Shown piece after piece: positions 45,892 to 57,986 of a stretch of 64,000 nt of DNA (positions are counted from its first letter, which is position 1; each line of letters opens with the position of its first letter). The notes under the pieces are model-generated. The model was not told the origin of the DNA, ran no database searches, and saw only the letters and a program-made list of their open reading frames with translations. The DNA is from Pestalotiopsis fici W106-1. Taxonomy: Eukaryota > Ascomycota > Sordariomycetes > Amphisphaeriales > Sporocadaceae. A program made the position numbers and the translations under genes. The DNA is taken from the NCBI RefSeq assembly GCF_000516985.1, contig NW_006917092.1, forward strand, positions 1,504,619-1,568,618, written 5' to 3'.

Positions 45892-47741
45892 ATGCTTCAG
45901 CACCTCGAAAAAATAAGTTTACGAGATTTGTTGGGCGCAGCTGGGGCCGCGGCTGCTGCAGTGGTTGGCTGCAGCATCCTCCTGGTACGGATGGCCCTTT
46001 CCCTTTAAGCTGCAAGATTTCATGGTCAGTTAATAAGAGTTCTTTAGATTCTCTACGGTATCATCTACCGTATCTTCTTCCATCCTCTAGCGAAATACCC
46101 AGGACCATTTCTCAGCAAGTTTACAAACTTTTATAGCGCGTATCATGCCTGGAAAGGCGATATACATCTTGACGTGCTACGATGTCACCAGATATACGGT
46201 TAGTCATCATGATGGGCATTTTACAAGTTACCGACGACTAAGACTTTGGGATTCCAGGTGACCGTGTGCGCTATGCTCCAAATCGTGTATTATTCAATAC
46301 TACGCAGGGGCTTAGAGGTGAGACAATCTTCAGCGTGCTTTTTTTGTAAGACATGAAAATTCTGTGCAACGGCTATCTGACGCAAATACCCTATGCCAGA
46401 TATATATGGACATGGAGCACACGTGAAAAAGTTTGACGGATACAAGGTGCTGTCGTCTCAGGCCGCAAACACCTTGACGCTCTCAGACAAGGCGCAGCAC
46501 GCCCGGCGAAGACGTGTCATCAGTCAGGCGTTTTCCGAGAGCAGCCTCCGGCTCTTTGAACCGGATATGATTGCCAGAATCGACAGATTCTGTCAATTCG
46601 TCGGCGGCCCTGCTGTATCCGATGCGAAATGGACGCAACCGCAGAACATGGCACATCACTGCAAGTAACTGTTCTACCGGTAGTTTCAAAGAGAGGATTT
46701 TCTAACGTAGGGCGCAGTCACTCATTTGACTTTTGACCTGATGACAGCTCTGTCTTTTGGCTCCGACTACCATACCATCGAGGAGTCCGAGTTTCGTTAT
46801 GTGGTGCCAGCCATTGAAGAATCAAATATTCGGTTAAGCGTCCTCTGGCAGGCGCCAGAACTGACCTTTGGTCATCTGGATCGCAGGCTTTTGCCACGGT
46901 CGGCCAAAGCAGCTCAACAATTCGTTGTGTTTCTTCGCAGATTGCTCAAGGACCGCCTACACAAGGACGGTGCGGACAGGAAAGATATTTTTTCTTTCTT
47001 ACAAAAGTGTACGGACCCTGACACAGGCGAAGCACTGACTCCCAAGGAACTTAGCACGGAGACTGCGACTTTCATTGTGGCTGGTAAGACCATATTAAGC
47101 CGGCCGATGAAGCTTTGCACTTACATTGTTCATTAGGCACCGACACTTCATCCACAGCCATGGCAGGGCTGAGCCACTATCTTGCAGGTTCAAGTCATGC
47201 CTATCGCCGTGCAGCGGAGGAGGTACGATCAACCTTTACATCCATAGATGAGATCTCGCTGGGGCCGAAGCTCAACTCGTGCGCATTCCTGCGCGCCTGT
47301 TTAGACGAGTCACTACGTCTATCACCCCCCGGTGGTGGGCCGCTGTGGCGCGAGGTTGAGGCGAGCGGGGCTGTGATCGGCGGTGACTTTATACCCCAAG
47401 GCTGTGAAGTTGGTGCCGGCATCTACGCGATGCAGAACAGTCCGGGAAACTGGGAGGATCCCGGTAGCTTCAAGCCGGAGCGATGGCTTGAAAAGACGGA
47501 TGGCAGGCAGCCATATTTTCCTTTCAACATTGGGCCGCGGAGCTGCGTGGGAAAGCCTCTTGCCATTGCTCAAATCATGCTGACCATGGCCCGTTTGCTC
47601 TGGGGGTTTGATTTTCGGAGAGCAGACCTTGACAAGGAACCTGGCGAGTCGAGTGATATGAACACGGAGCGATATGTTCTCAAAGATCATGTTACAGGGC
47701 AGAAGGAAGGCCCATTTTTGTGTTTTCGCCCTCGGACTTGA
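45892..47741 (+). CDS. Cytochrome P450 monooxygenase of the PKS cluster
   Basis: Six exons: 45892-45984, 46048-46198, 46258-46317, 46400-46660, 46718-47083 and 47137-47741, giving about 511 residues. An N-terminal membrane anchor ([17 protein letters not shown]) is followed by [13 protein letters not shown], the proline-rich hinge of microsomal P450s. The I-helix oxygen-binding motif is AGTDTSS, the K-helix ExxR is ESLR, and the haem loop is [14 protein letters not shown] with the Cys thiolate. The enzyme should oxidise the polyketide on the ER membrane. The intron after exon 4 uses a GC-AG pair with a strong GCAAGT donor; the overlapping GT donor four bases on would put the next exon out of frame. 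Its divergent position next to the PKS supports a role in the same pathway. Confidence 0.92.
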
Positions 47742-48471
47742 TATTAACATCGATTGATGTCATTAGATTCATTTTTTCTAGACACGTTGTGTACAAAAGC
47801 CAGGAGGGAGCATGTGTTGTTTGACACGGTTGACAGCGACAAAGTACAGGTCCATGAGGACCGACTCTAGGCAGGGAAACGTGGAAAGAGCCTGGAATTT
47901 AAAGGCTATATTGAGTACATGGTACTTTTTGTTTTTCGCGAATTTCGATATCATTCCAACTGGAGCGAATCAAGTATCCATCGCTTATCATTCTTGACAT
48001 TTGGATGTGTCGGCTCAAAAGCTTGTGTTTGGTCCCTTGGGACCATAGAGGGGTATAAGCGCTATGAGCCTCCTGTAATGGAGATAATTTTCGGGCTGCA
48101 CGTTTCTAATAAGCCCCCTGAAAGCCAGGTCTAAAATGCCGCTAGTGGCTGGTTTAGTACACATCACAGTGGGCTTACAGTGGGCATTATACAAGTCCCA
48201 CAAGCATTGTACAGCTCACAAGAAATTTCTATTTCACAAAATATCTTTGCTCTGAGGCGCAGTCTCTTACCAAATCATAATATATCATAAAAGACTTGTA
48301 TGCCGCCACAGATTCCCGCAGCGGTAATTACCCGTTATAATCAAGCAGGGTTCACCCCTGGATGTGGCTCATTGCGGCTCATTTGAGCTTGGAACTACTC
48401 CGTTATTCTGGAAGTCTTGACTTTTGATCATGATGTGACTTCAGTCATTCTAGAATTCTACTTTATTCTAG
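47742..48471. other. Convergent intergenic region
   Basis: 730 bp between the 3' ends of the P450 and the AflR-type regulator. Nothing beyond presumptive 3' UTRs was found. Confidence 0.45.
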
Positions 48472-49836
48472 TTATAGATACATGGTAGGGTGTGTCAGTA
48501 TAGGTTCTATAGACCTCTCGTTCCGTACAGTTTCCATGAGATTAGTATCTAGCGGCTGTATTCGCCCTGTAAGTTCTCGCAATAACGTGTTCAATCGCAA
48601 AAGACCCTGTTGTAGCGACTCGATATCCATGGACTGATAGTTTAGTCCGCTCTTGCTCGAGTGCACGACAATTTCGTCCACTCGCAGACGTAGTCTATGG
48701 ACCAAGGAGTCCCCAGTGACCAAGATCCGGCTGGTCAGGAGTCGTTTAATTAAATGAGCATCGTTCTCTGGCACTTGCCAATTCCCGAATAGGATGGCGG
48801 GGAGGCCTCGACCGCCCGTGGCACGACTATGATCCACCCTGATCCAGTTCAAGACTGTCTGAAGTACCGTTACGGTAAACAGAAGGACTTTGCAGTTGTG
48901 TCGACAGGACTGACAGGACAGTACTTTGTCGGTGCAAGCCAATACTTTAGTCGACCTGTCAAGCGTCTTATCCATGCAGATAATGTCGTCCTGCTGTCGC
49001 TCTATGTAATTAAGGTCACAAAGAAGGCTGGTCAGCCTTCTTAAACATGTGCAATTTGTCTGTTCGCTCTGCTCGGGGGAGGCGACCTGTGACAAGTCGT
49101 CGGAATCACTGTCCGTAGCAGCCTCTTTCTGCGGTCCCCGAGCATGCCCACCCCCCACCAGCAGTGTTTGCCAGTCAGGCTCTGCCCAATCAACCTCCAA
49201 GTTCCCTGACGGGTAGCTGGCCAAAACTTTTGTCGAGGTATCAATGGTGGAAGCGCTCTGTGGTTCTGGATTGCTCGAGGACACAATTAGCTTTGTATGG
49301 ACTTGGCTACAGTGGGACAATTCTTATCCTACCGGTCATGAGCCAGGAGTTTATGTTGTGGTCCTGAGTGAGACAAGTCTTAGTTATCATCTTTGTCCGA
49401 TATACGAATGCTGCTTACGGTCACAATGTCCGGGTAGAGAGGTGTATGGAGAGGAGGGCTAGGCTCTCCCAGTCTGTCGGTATAGCCAGCCTGTGGCGCA
49501 ATTGGAACCTGGATTTGGGCATTGCCAATCGGATCCGGACTGGTTGTATGATTTGTTTGCTCGCTTTGCGGCGCGTTATTTTGATCGGCCGCTGCGAGTT
49601 TCTCGAGGGTTTTGTTGTTTCGCCGGCCTCTCGGCTTGCCAATCCTGGCCATGTAACTATATTGACATTCTAAATCACTGCCAAAACTTCATGGTCAGCA
49701 ACTGTGCCACATCTCTATATAACGTGAGGTGGGGTTTCACAGACAGGCTTCGACACTTTTCGCACGGGTTGCCCCCAGAACATCGTATCTTGGCCTTGTG
49801 GCAGGGGTCGCAGGCCAGACGTCGGCGTTTTTCCAT
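48472..49836 (-). CDS. AflR-type Zn2Cys6 pathway-specific regulator
   Basis: Predicted exons are 49836-49745, 49677-49406 and 49322-48472, about 404 residues. The zinc cluster is completed only after removing the first intron: CX2CX6CX5CX2CX6C with the core CHKAKIRC. Immediately after it comes YSYMARIGKPRGR, matching the basic 'R(M)GRP' arm that follows the zinc cluster in AflR-type proteins. A Ser/Pro-rich linker leads to the C-terminal AflR-like domain, with CTCLRRLTSLLCDL and a cysteine pair (CQSCRHNC) before VTVLQTVLNWIRV. It is a nuclear activator normally dedicated to one biosynthetic cluster. The second intron (49405-49323) is the only in-phase option I found between two clearly coding blocks, but it is the least certain junction. 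Location inside the cluster supports control of the PKS, P450 and transport genes. Confidence 0.85.
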
Positions 49837-52800
49837 CACGCAGTGGAAAGCCGGACGATGACTTTGCGGCGAGAACAACAATGTCGGTGTTATATTGAAC
49901 TTAAGAAACACACATTAGACAATCCGACTTATCTGGTGATGCACAGTATAGATGGATAGGAAAAGGATTTTCCTAAAGTCCTTGTCTGCATTACCTCCGA
50001 TTCTTGCTTTATATGTCATAAGCTGACATGCATACAAAAGTGTCAAATGCCGGCTTGAATCAGGATGTATATTGCTTGATGGCTTACTGGATTGTATGGT
50101 ACTATTAAACATCTCTGCATCAAAAGCTCGTGACCATACCAGGGCTGTCACATCCGTCTGACCAGGGTCTAGACTATACGCTTCACCCACTATTGACAGT
50201 GTTTATCCCAGTACTCGGATTACGTTTTTAGAATTATATCTCCGATCCTCTCAACGTATTGCAACCACTATAGCTTTCCACTTGCGTTAACCCGCCATTT
50301 AACCCCCATTGCAAAGTTCCACAAACTGCTTGAGTTATAGCTCAATTGATCTTATAATATCAATAACCTGAGGAGCAATTGAGCTATCATCAACTATGAT
50401 ATTGGCTACACCTCAATTGTCCAAAATTCTGAAAACATAGAAGTGGGTCAAGGTAACATTCTGACCCCTGACATTTGTTGCAGGTTAGCTTGTCCTTTGG
50501 CCGTGCCGCTCTGCAGCACCATCGACTGTGAATCTCGAACATATGGTCTGTGATAATCCCTTCATAATCACTCGATCTAGGCTTAGCAGACTTGCTGCCC
50601 CTCTCTTCCTACGACTTACGGTACGCACAGTTTCCCGCCAAGTCAAATCCTCCGGGGTGATCTACCAGGAAGAAGACCAGTCGACCAGGATTATAAGCGA
50701 GATGTCAGACAGTATATTCCATATCTGATGCTTAGCGGCGGATTAGATGTGAGTTTAGAGCCACTCTTAGTTGTCATGACGTAAGGAAATCAATGCATCG
50801 TGTACTTGTAGTTGTGTGTTTTTATTTCCCAGATGAGTGTATCGTGTCTCGCTTATCTTGCTTGACACAAAATGAAGGATGAAACGTACATTCGTAGAAT
50901 TTCGCAAGAACATAACTACTACCAATTACAGCTTATCTTCAGCCTCTTCTGATGGTGTTCTGATGCCAGTAAGACCCCGGATTCTTACATGGCGTAATTC
51001 TCGGGTCTTGGCCTAGATGGAGACGGATCTGCAAACCCCACGGGCACTCTTTGGCCGATCCACCGATCCGCGACGTTGAGTGGTCGGGTGAAGTGCAGAT
51101 GTGCTTCTCGGATTGCAGGCTACATGTAATACTCCAGGTCGACCTTCAGCCAGTCGTTTTCACCTCTGAAAAGGTCCTCCGGTCCCGCTAGTTCAGCTAT
51201 TGGAACTTTTGGCAGCAATAGTCTTGCAATCCAGTATGGACTCCTCACGCTCGACCTTATCGTCTTACCTGCTCCACACGCAGGGGTTCAGAAGGTGATA
51301 GATCACATGCAGTTCTCGACTGTTTATTCGCGGAGAGTGTCGACCAGGTCCTTTTGTGTTCACTTGTTTTCACTGCTCCGGTGGTGAATTCGCACACTTG
51401 AGATTTAATTGCAGCACGTACTTGAGTGTAGAATGGTACGATCAAGCTTGAGAAGTGTGGTTCAAGTCAGTAAGCGGCCAAATATCTTTTTGGGTCTAAG
51501 CACTAAAGCATGGGCAAATGCAGCTCTGTGGGTGCTTTGGATTGCAATCCTGGCAATGTTTTTATTCCGTAGTTGCCTCCCAGACTGGGTTACCGTGGCC
51601 CTATCATGGCCCTCATTGGCGCGAATACTTCACTGGGGGGGAGACGAGCAAGTAAATCCATAATAACCATGTGGTTTTGAACATGACAGCAGCAGCATTT
51701 ATGTGGAGAAAAGAAACAACCAACATCGAATGGAGGTGGTTAACAAGAGGCTTGCATGCCGAGTGATCCAGCTACACACGTACTCCTACATCGCTCCTGG
51801 CGATGAATACGTCATGTGCCGTCCGTCGAACCATTCAATTGTTATGCCTTGCAAATGGCCTGCCAATGTAGTAGCTGGTGTAACTAATGTAGGTACATAC
51901 GATGCATATTAGCGTCGCCACCCCCACAATAACAGCGGGGGCCGATTCAAGCTTCTGGCTATGGTGGATACAAGAATTCGCGCGCAATCCGGGGCGCAGG
52001 TCGATCATGTTGATCATATTACGGGCTGATCCCGAGTTGGCTCAATTGTCCGCTTGAATTATTTAATCAAACAAGCTAGAACTGTTATGCGGAATGCTAA
52101 TAAAATGCGGTTTTCCCCCATCCCGCTAATCACAAGGCTGTCCCGGATCAGATCTTCTTTCTATCTATAAGGGGACCGGGAATGGACTGACGCATTCATA
52201 CCTGCACATGTCTTTGACTGCCAACAAGCGAGAGCTGCACGCCGGTGCCGGCCCGCAGGTTACCTACTGTACGATGTGTCAATGATATGATTATGATATG
52301 ATTGCCTCGGCACATGATCAAGACGCACATGTAGTCGATAGTTTTGTGGTAAGCCCAATGATAGAAAGCTGAACCATTGACGCTTGGCTACATTAAGCCC
52401 GGAATGTGACGTTGGGCGGCCCGTCGCGGGGTATGCTTGGCGTTTACTTACATCCTTTGCGCTATACAAGAGCTATCCGGGTTCACTACATCAAGCCATC
52501 TGCAGCTTATGCTGAAACCCCTGGCACGAACCCGTAAGCTGCAGCCAGACTGTCAAGTGAACACGCCTATGGTGTAACCGTTGCCGCCATGGGGGCAAAA
52601 GCACGTTTCAAAACGGCAACGAATATCAACGCCACTCTTATCAATGGACGGAGGTTAGGCATTGGTGCGTTTGTCCCACGAAAAGTCTAGGTTAGTCGTC
52701 TTCCTATTGCATCTCACTATCAGCGCCATGCCGATGTCTACTTGAAACAACCCCGTCATGTTCAAATTTTATGTTTCAAATTATCGTGGCCAAAGCAGGA

Positions 52801-53445
52801 TGTTTCTACTGCCAAAGGAACTCCATAGAAAGATCTTGCTCTCGCTGGAGTTGATATTTACACGTTAGTATTGGCATAATTAAAGACGACCATGTGAATG
52901 ATGCATTGCACCTCACAAGTTGTGCTTATGCCCATCTCAATTCTTTGCGCACAATTCATGAATATAATTGGTGTACGCTCGGCTGTTTGAGCCATCACAG
53001 ATGAAGCAAGTTCAGCGCTATGCCTTTTGCGAATCAAGCCTACGTCCAAACAACCAACCAGTCAACTATCACAAATGCAAGGGGCTTCTTCCAACACACC
53101 GACAGAGACCTCCTCCTACTCTGTATTACCAATCTCAACACTGAGACCCGATTAGGCTAATCAGCCTGTTATCTCCAAGATATTCCCGTCAAAGCTCCGA
53201 TTGACGAGGTGAGCACGGTTACTTTTGGTCGGGCACCGAGCATTCACCTAGATTTCCTACATTCTGTCCTTTTTTGCATGCAAACTTCACATAGAAAACC
53301 ACTTGTTCTAGTGTAGACCTAGTCTAGATGTCATAAATCATTTTGGGCGCGACAAACTTGTCATCATATATATTAAACTCATTACAAGCCACCGACACCA
53401 CCGCTTCAACACTCTCAGCGACCGACTCAGCCTTCATCAATCACT
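49837..53445. other. Long gene-poor stretch inside the cluster
   Basis: About 3.6 kb between the regulator start and the MFS start. On the minus strand 51245-50997 there is a readable frame with one internal TAG and coding-like composition (for example LNVADRWIGQRVPVGF), possibly the relic of a lost cluster gene. A plus-strand frame at 51409-51663 predicts one membrane helix but has no family match. The remainder shows nothing. Confidence 0.45.
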
Positions 53446-55150
53446 ATGGCGGAAAATGGTGGCGTCAAGGCAGTTTTCGTGCCGCCAGACGGCGGTCCAA
53501 GGGGTTGGCTCAACGTCCTGGGCTCCTTTCTCCTCCAGTCATCCTCGTACGGATACGTAAGCGCGTGAGTACAACTCCATTTTCAGCAATGTTGCAGACT
53601 GACTTGGAATTTCTGACATGCAATCAGTTGTGGTGTTTTTCAGCTATACTACAAGACCGTTTTACTCCCCGGCTACCCGTCTCAGACTCTCGGCTGGATC
53701 ACGACGGTTGCCGTATGCTTGATATTTGGGGCTTGCCTCCCTACGGGATACATCATTGATCGGTATGGAATAAGATCCGTCACCGCACCATCCGCTGGTT
53801 TGGGTCTCGCGTCGATAGGCTTGCTCAGTCTATGCACCAAGTACTGGCAGATATTGCTATGCCAGGGCTTCGCCTTGGGTTTTGCTTGCTGCGGCATGAT
53901 GCTTTCGGGTGTCGTCTGCGTTACCCAGTGGTTTTCGACGAGGAGGGGCCTGGCAGTTGGCGTAGCCAGTGCTGGTGGTGGTTTCGGTGGCGTCATCTAT
54001 CCCATCATGGTGGCCCGTCTCATTGACCAACATGATTTTCCTACAGCCGTCAAGTGGTCGGCACTACCATTAGGTATGGGGATGCTGTTTGGAGTTCTCA
54101 TTTGCGAAAGCCCCTTCCCGTCTCGGAGGACAAAGGGGAGACAAGCGAAGCGAGAGGCCCCCGAGGAACCCTCAGCTGCTATTGAGGTACCGCAATCAGA
54201 GGAGTCTAAAGCTGAGTCTGGTGTCGCGTCCCAGGGTCCTTCAGCAGCGGGCTCATTAGACTCGGGAGACTTGGAGAGGCAGGCCCAGAAATCGGGCGTT
54301 CTCAGATCACTGCGTTCAGGTGGTCTGGCTTGGCCCTGCTTTGCTGTAGGGGTTTTCTTCTGCATGTTCAGTCTTCTCGCGCCCCTCAACTACTTGCCTG
54401 AGATGGCACGAGAGACGGGAACAAGTCTGAGCCTTTCTCAATACACGCTGAGCATTATAAATGCTGGTCAAAGTAGGGGGTTCTTTCATACTTTGACTTC
54501 AAGCACGTTTGATCCAGAACTGATCAGTATACTGATGAAATAATAGTGTTTGGTCGCATTCTGCCAGGCTGGCTATCCGATTATGCCGGTCCACTTACTA
54601 CAATGACTTTAGTCAGCGGGATGTCGGCAATCGCTATGCTGGTCATCTGGCTTCCGCTTAATTTCTACCCTAACTACGCTGGCATTGTATTCTTTGCCGC
54701 TTTCTATGGACTCAGTTGTGGTGGCTGTATGAGCCTCGCATCCCCTTGTGTAGCTGCACTGGCCAAGGGTAAAGTTCACGACCTCGGAGTAAAGATGGGC
54801 ATCGCATGTTCTTTCATGGCAATAGGGTATGTAAACATCCCCACTTTGTCATCATATATGAGACTGACATTGTCGTTCGCGCCCTCAGGTCACTAGTTGG
54901 CGTTCCGATAATCGGTCTCATCAAAGAGAGTACCAATAGTTTCGATGGGCTCATAGCCACAGCGGGCGTCACAATGGTTAGTATATTCCTTACAGTTCTA
55001 GAAATGGATTGCCCCCTACTTAATGCGTCCTACTTCAATATCCTGCGTGTCTGAGACTGACGTTTGACGCACGGATAGGCATTAAGTAGTCTGCTCTTCT
55101 TCATCTCAAGAGTAAAACTTGGTGGTTGGAAGCTCTCGGATAAAGTATGA
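53446..55150 (+). CDS. MFS monocarboxylate-type transporter of the cluster
   Basis: Five exons: 53446-53564, 53628-54472, 54547-54826, 54889-54976 and 55079-55150, in phase, giving about 467 residues. The start VPPDGGPRGWLNVLGSFLL is the DGGxxGW signature of the fungal monocarboxylate transporter branch. Twelve helices are expected, with a long acidic and serine-rich cytosolic loop in the middle (about residues 225-280). FGRILPGWLSDY is the conserved loop in the second half, and the short last exon gives the typical end FFISRVKLGGWKLSDKV. It probably exports the cluster product or imports a precursor. It resembles the carrier at 478-1853 in family but is clearly a different gene. Confidence 0.88.
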
Positions 55151-55693
55151 GGGTTATCCAGCATCACTCTACGATTTGAATCAAGAAATCCCTCACGGAT
55201 ATGTATTCAGAACTAGTTCCACGGTGTTAGTTAGCCATAGGGCTACACAGACAGCAGAGACCTAAATGTCCTCGGTACTGGAGGAGACTCACTCCAGGTA
55301 CCATCGCTCTAAATGAATGCGTAAAAAGGTAATGCACTAAAAGTTTTAATGATACTTGAATTATTGTCTATCAAGTCGTTCAATACTACGTGACTTTATG
55401 ACAGGACTTGACAAGTGAACCCCTCCTCGAATGTATAATAGTTAGCCCATCTAATCCTATCTCACTCGTCATCTTTGGCTATCGGTATGGAGGTGTCAAC
55501 AACACAGGTAAACTCGATTGAATGTTTCTACAAATTTTAAAGTGACCTTGCAAACACTCAGGACACCATCATCATCTACACATTGTCTTCGGAGCACAAG
55601 TTGTGTTTGTCATGGAAGTCCATTGATTGAGTAATACCGTCGACTATATTGTTTCGTTCATTTCCACTAGGCTGACTATCCTTGCATTACATG
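55151..55693. other. Convergent intergenic region
   Basis: 543 bp of AT-rich 3' flanking sequence between the MFS carrier and the thioesterase-like gene. No feature was found. Confidence 0.45.
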
Positions 55694-56502
55694 TCATTTA
55701 CCTAGTAGTAAATCCATGCCAAAAGCACGTCTCTCCTCGATTGATTTATTCCCCGCCGATTGTCCCGAGTCAGTGGCGTTAATGAATCCCCCAAGCTCGA
55801 GCAGCTGTGCCGGTGGTATTGTACGTCTCCCAGCCTTGGCCACAAATTTGGAAATAGCAACAGCAAAAATGAGATGCTTTGCGGCTTCTGCTTCACCCTT
55901 GCCAAACAGTGCTTCCACCCACCTCTCCCCGTTCTCTATTACAGCCCCGCTTTGGATATGATAGGACACGACGTATATCCACTTCCGATCCCAAGTTAAA
56001 ATGCATGACCGCGTATCGTAAGCGCGCAGTGGAGGGATCTCTCGGCGATATGATATATCGACGCCGGCCAACATGACTTTGCTGCGAGTCTGGCGCAGAG
56101 GCCAAGCCAAAAGTTTAGCCACTAGCTTCATGCGGCTGACGTCTAGGTCTATCAGATATGTGCTGTTTGACTTGTGTATGTAAATGTCACATTCAAGGAT
56201 GCACGCGTGCGACGACACGGTGCTCGGGTCAAAGAGCGGAGGAGCCTGGGGCGGTTTTCTCGCTGGCAGTAGGTGGATCTGGGCAAGGGGCAAGGTAACC
56301 CGGCACTTGCTTGGTTAGCAGATTAGTTCCGACTGACTTGCATTGGAATAAGCAAGGGTCATACAGTGTGGCCTAGGGGTAGCATTTTGGCATTCATAAC
56401 CAAAGCCATTATGACACAGGCGTACAGGCTAGAGAGATCCAGCCAATAGGAAAAGAACAGGCTGGATATCATGCCGAGGAAGAGGCTCCGGAGGAAGGTC
56501 AT
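55694..56502 (-). CDS. Hot-dog thioesterase-like protein (THEM6-like)
   Basis: Two exons (56502-56365 and 56305-55694) with a 59-bp intron, about 249 residues. The N-terminus is a membrane anchor (SLFLGMISSLFFSYWLDLSS). The remainder resembles the fungal THEM6-like branch of the 4HBT hot-dog fold, with ILECDIYIHKSNSTYLIDLDVSR, where relatives carry HKSNS(T)YF(S)DLD, followed by the REIPPLRAYDTRSCILTWDRKW strand block. Hot-dog enzymes hydrolyse acyl-CoA or acyl-ACP thioesters. Because the PKS has no release domain, this protein is a candidate for offloading the chain, but that is inference from position only. A TTG-initiated extension upstream in the same frame was not used. Confidence 0.7.
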
Positions 56503-57986
56503 GATGATGTTAACTCGGAAATCTGCAGCGGAAGCCGGACGCAAGGTGTGTGGAGACGATCAAAACCGACACTCCTCCTTTGCACTATAATCGAGCCGAG
56601 ACTTGGGCAGAGGTACATACAGATATAGGGCTCCACGAATGAACAGACGGAAGATATTGGTGGTCAGAATTTCGATACGCTGTTCTTTTACCCCGGGATG
56701 TGGGTCAGATGCAATTAATACGCTTCTTTGATTGGAATACTACATGCTGCACAAGTATGGTCCTTTCTAAACGATAGTGGATCTGTATCCCCATGATCGC
56801 CCAGACTCCCTAACCTGACTGCTGCCGGTGTGAATATGCCCACCCTCAAGGTGCACATCCATCTGGGCGCTGCAGCCGTTAGCCTGTGTTCGAATTGCCA
56901 CAATATTATTCAATCGGAGTACGGCAATTTAAAGACCTACATTTCCTGACTGGATGCATTTATCATCATTTTGGAGTTTTGCGATTATGTCCCGAATACT
57001 GCCCGAGTAGGAGACTAAAGGCATTTTCACCGTATAGTCATCGTATAGTCGCCGTTTAGTCGCCGGGTAGTCGCCGTATAGCCGCCGTACTGTTGTCGCA
57101 TAGTCGCAACTTGCCTTCCCCACACCTCCCTTGAGATACAAGCTGATTGCTAATCGGTGTCACGTAGATTACTGAGATTCTGCGCCGGCGCATACAGGTG
57201 ATGCACAGGATCTGAGACTGACGCATACTCAGGTCTGAGGGTCTAGAATGTAGGAGTATCGGTATGCCAGTATCATTCCGTGTGGAGTAAGGAGATCTAC
57301 GAAGCATCTCTCACAGCAGTCAACCAGGTCTGATCACGTGCACAGCTGGACCGCATGTGGACTTGACATGCATACGAATATGATCATCAGGTAGACGAGG
57401 TAAAATCTTGTTGGCCATAGCCAGAGAAGACGCAGTATAGCGTTCAGCGGTGCTCTGGAATTGCCTGGGAGTGCTGCATTCATGTTACTAATCTTTTCTT
57501 GGATTCGACAGAAGCGCGGACCCGGTTACTCCATGACAGAACGCGAGAGCTTGACTGGAAGAGTCTCTACCAAAGACCGTGACCTATTCTCCATACTACA
57601 CAAAGGATTTTACGCAATATCAGTTGGTTATTCATAGTAATCGCAGAGTATTGCCTGTCCCTAAGCCTCTACCACCCCATGATTAAAAGAAGATGAGCAC
57701 AAGTGACAGAATTAGTTAGTATCTCATAATTCAATAATCCTAGGTAATGAGTGTATTTCTCAACAGAGTTTTCTACCCTAAGCCTAGCCAGCGGGACTTT
57801 GACCGGAGTGGATGAGTGTCTAGCCTCGTCTAGGGTTATCTAAGCCACTCATCTTGATGCAGCTGAGGACGGTGGGCTAAAGACTTCAAGACAACTCTAT
57901 AGTTTATCGTGAAGAATGCGCCATCCCGGACAACAGGCTTTCATTATTCATTTCTAACCTATTCAATGATTATTTTGATCTAGTTT
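56503..57986. other. Gene-poor region with a short tandem repeat
   Basis: About 1.5 kb between the thioesterase start and the ABC transporter 3' end. It contains the 11-bp tandem array at 57031-57107. Small frames elsewhere are unsupported. Confidence 0.45.
57031..57107 (+). repeat. 11-bp tandem repeat array (seven units)
   Basis: Seven consecutive imperfect units of the form CGTATAGTCGC, for example CGTATAGTCAT, CGTATAGTCGC, CGTTTAGTCGC and CGGGTAGTCGC. It lies in non-coding DNA upstream of the thioesterase-like gene. Function is unknown. Confidence 0.85.

Noticed and set aside
51409..51663. Small plus-strand protein with one predicted membrane helix
   Set aside because: No homology, context or splice support; treated as chance.
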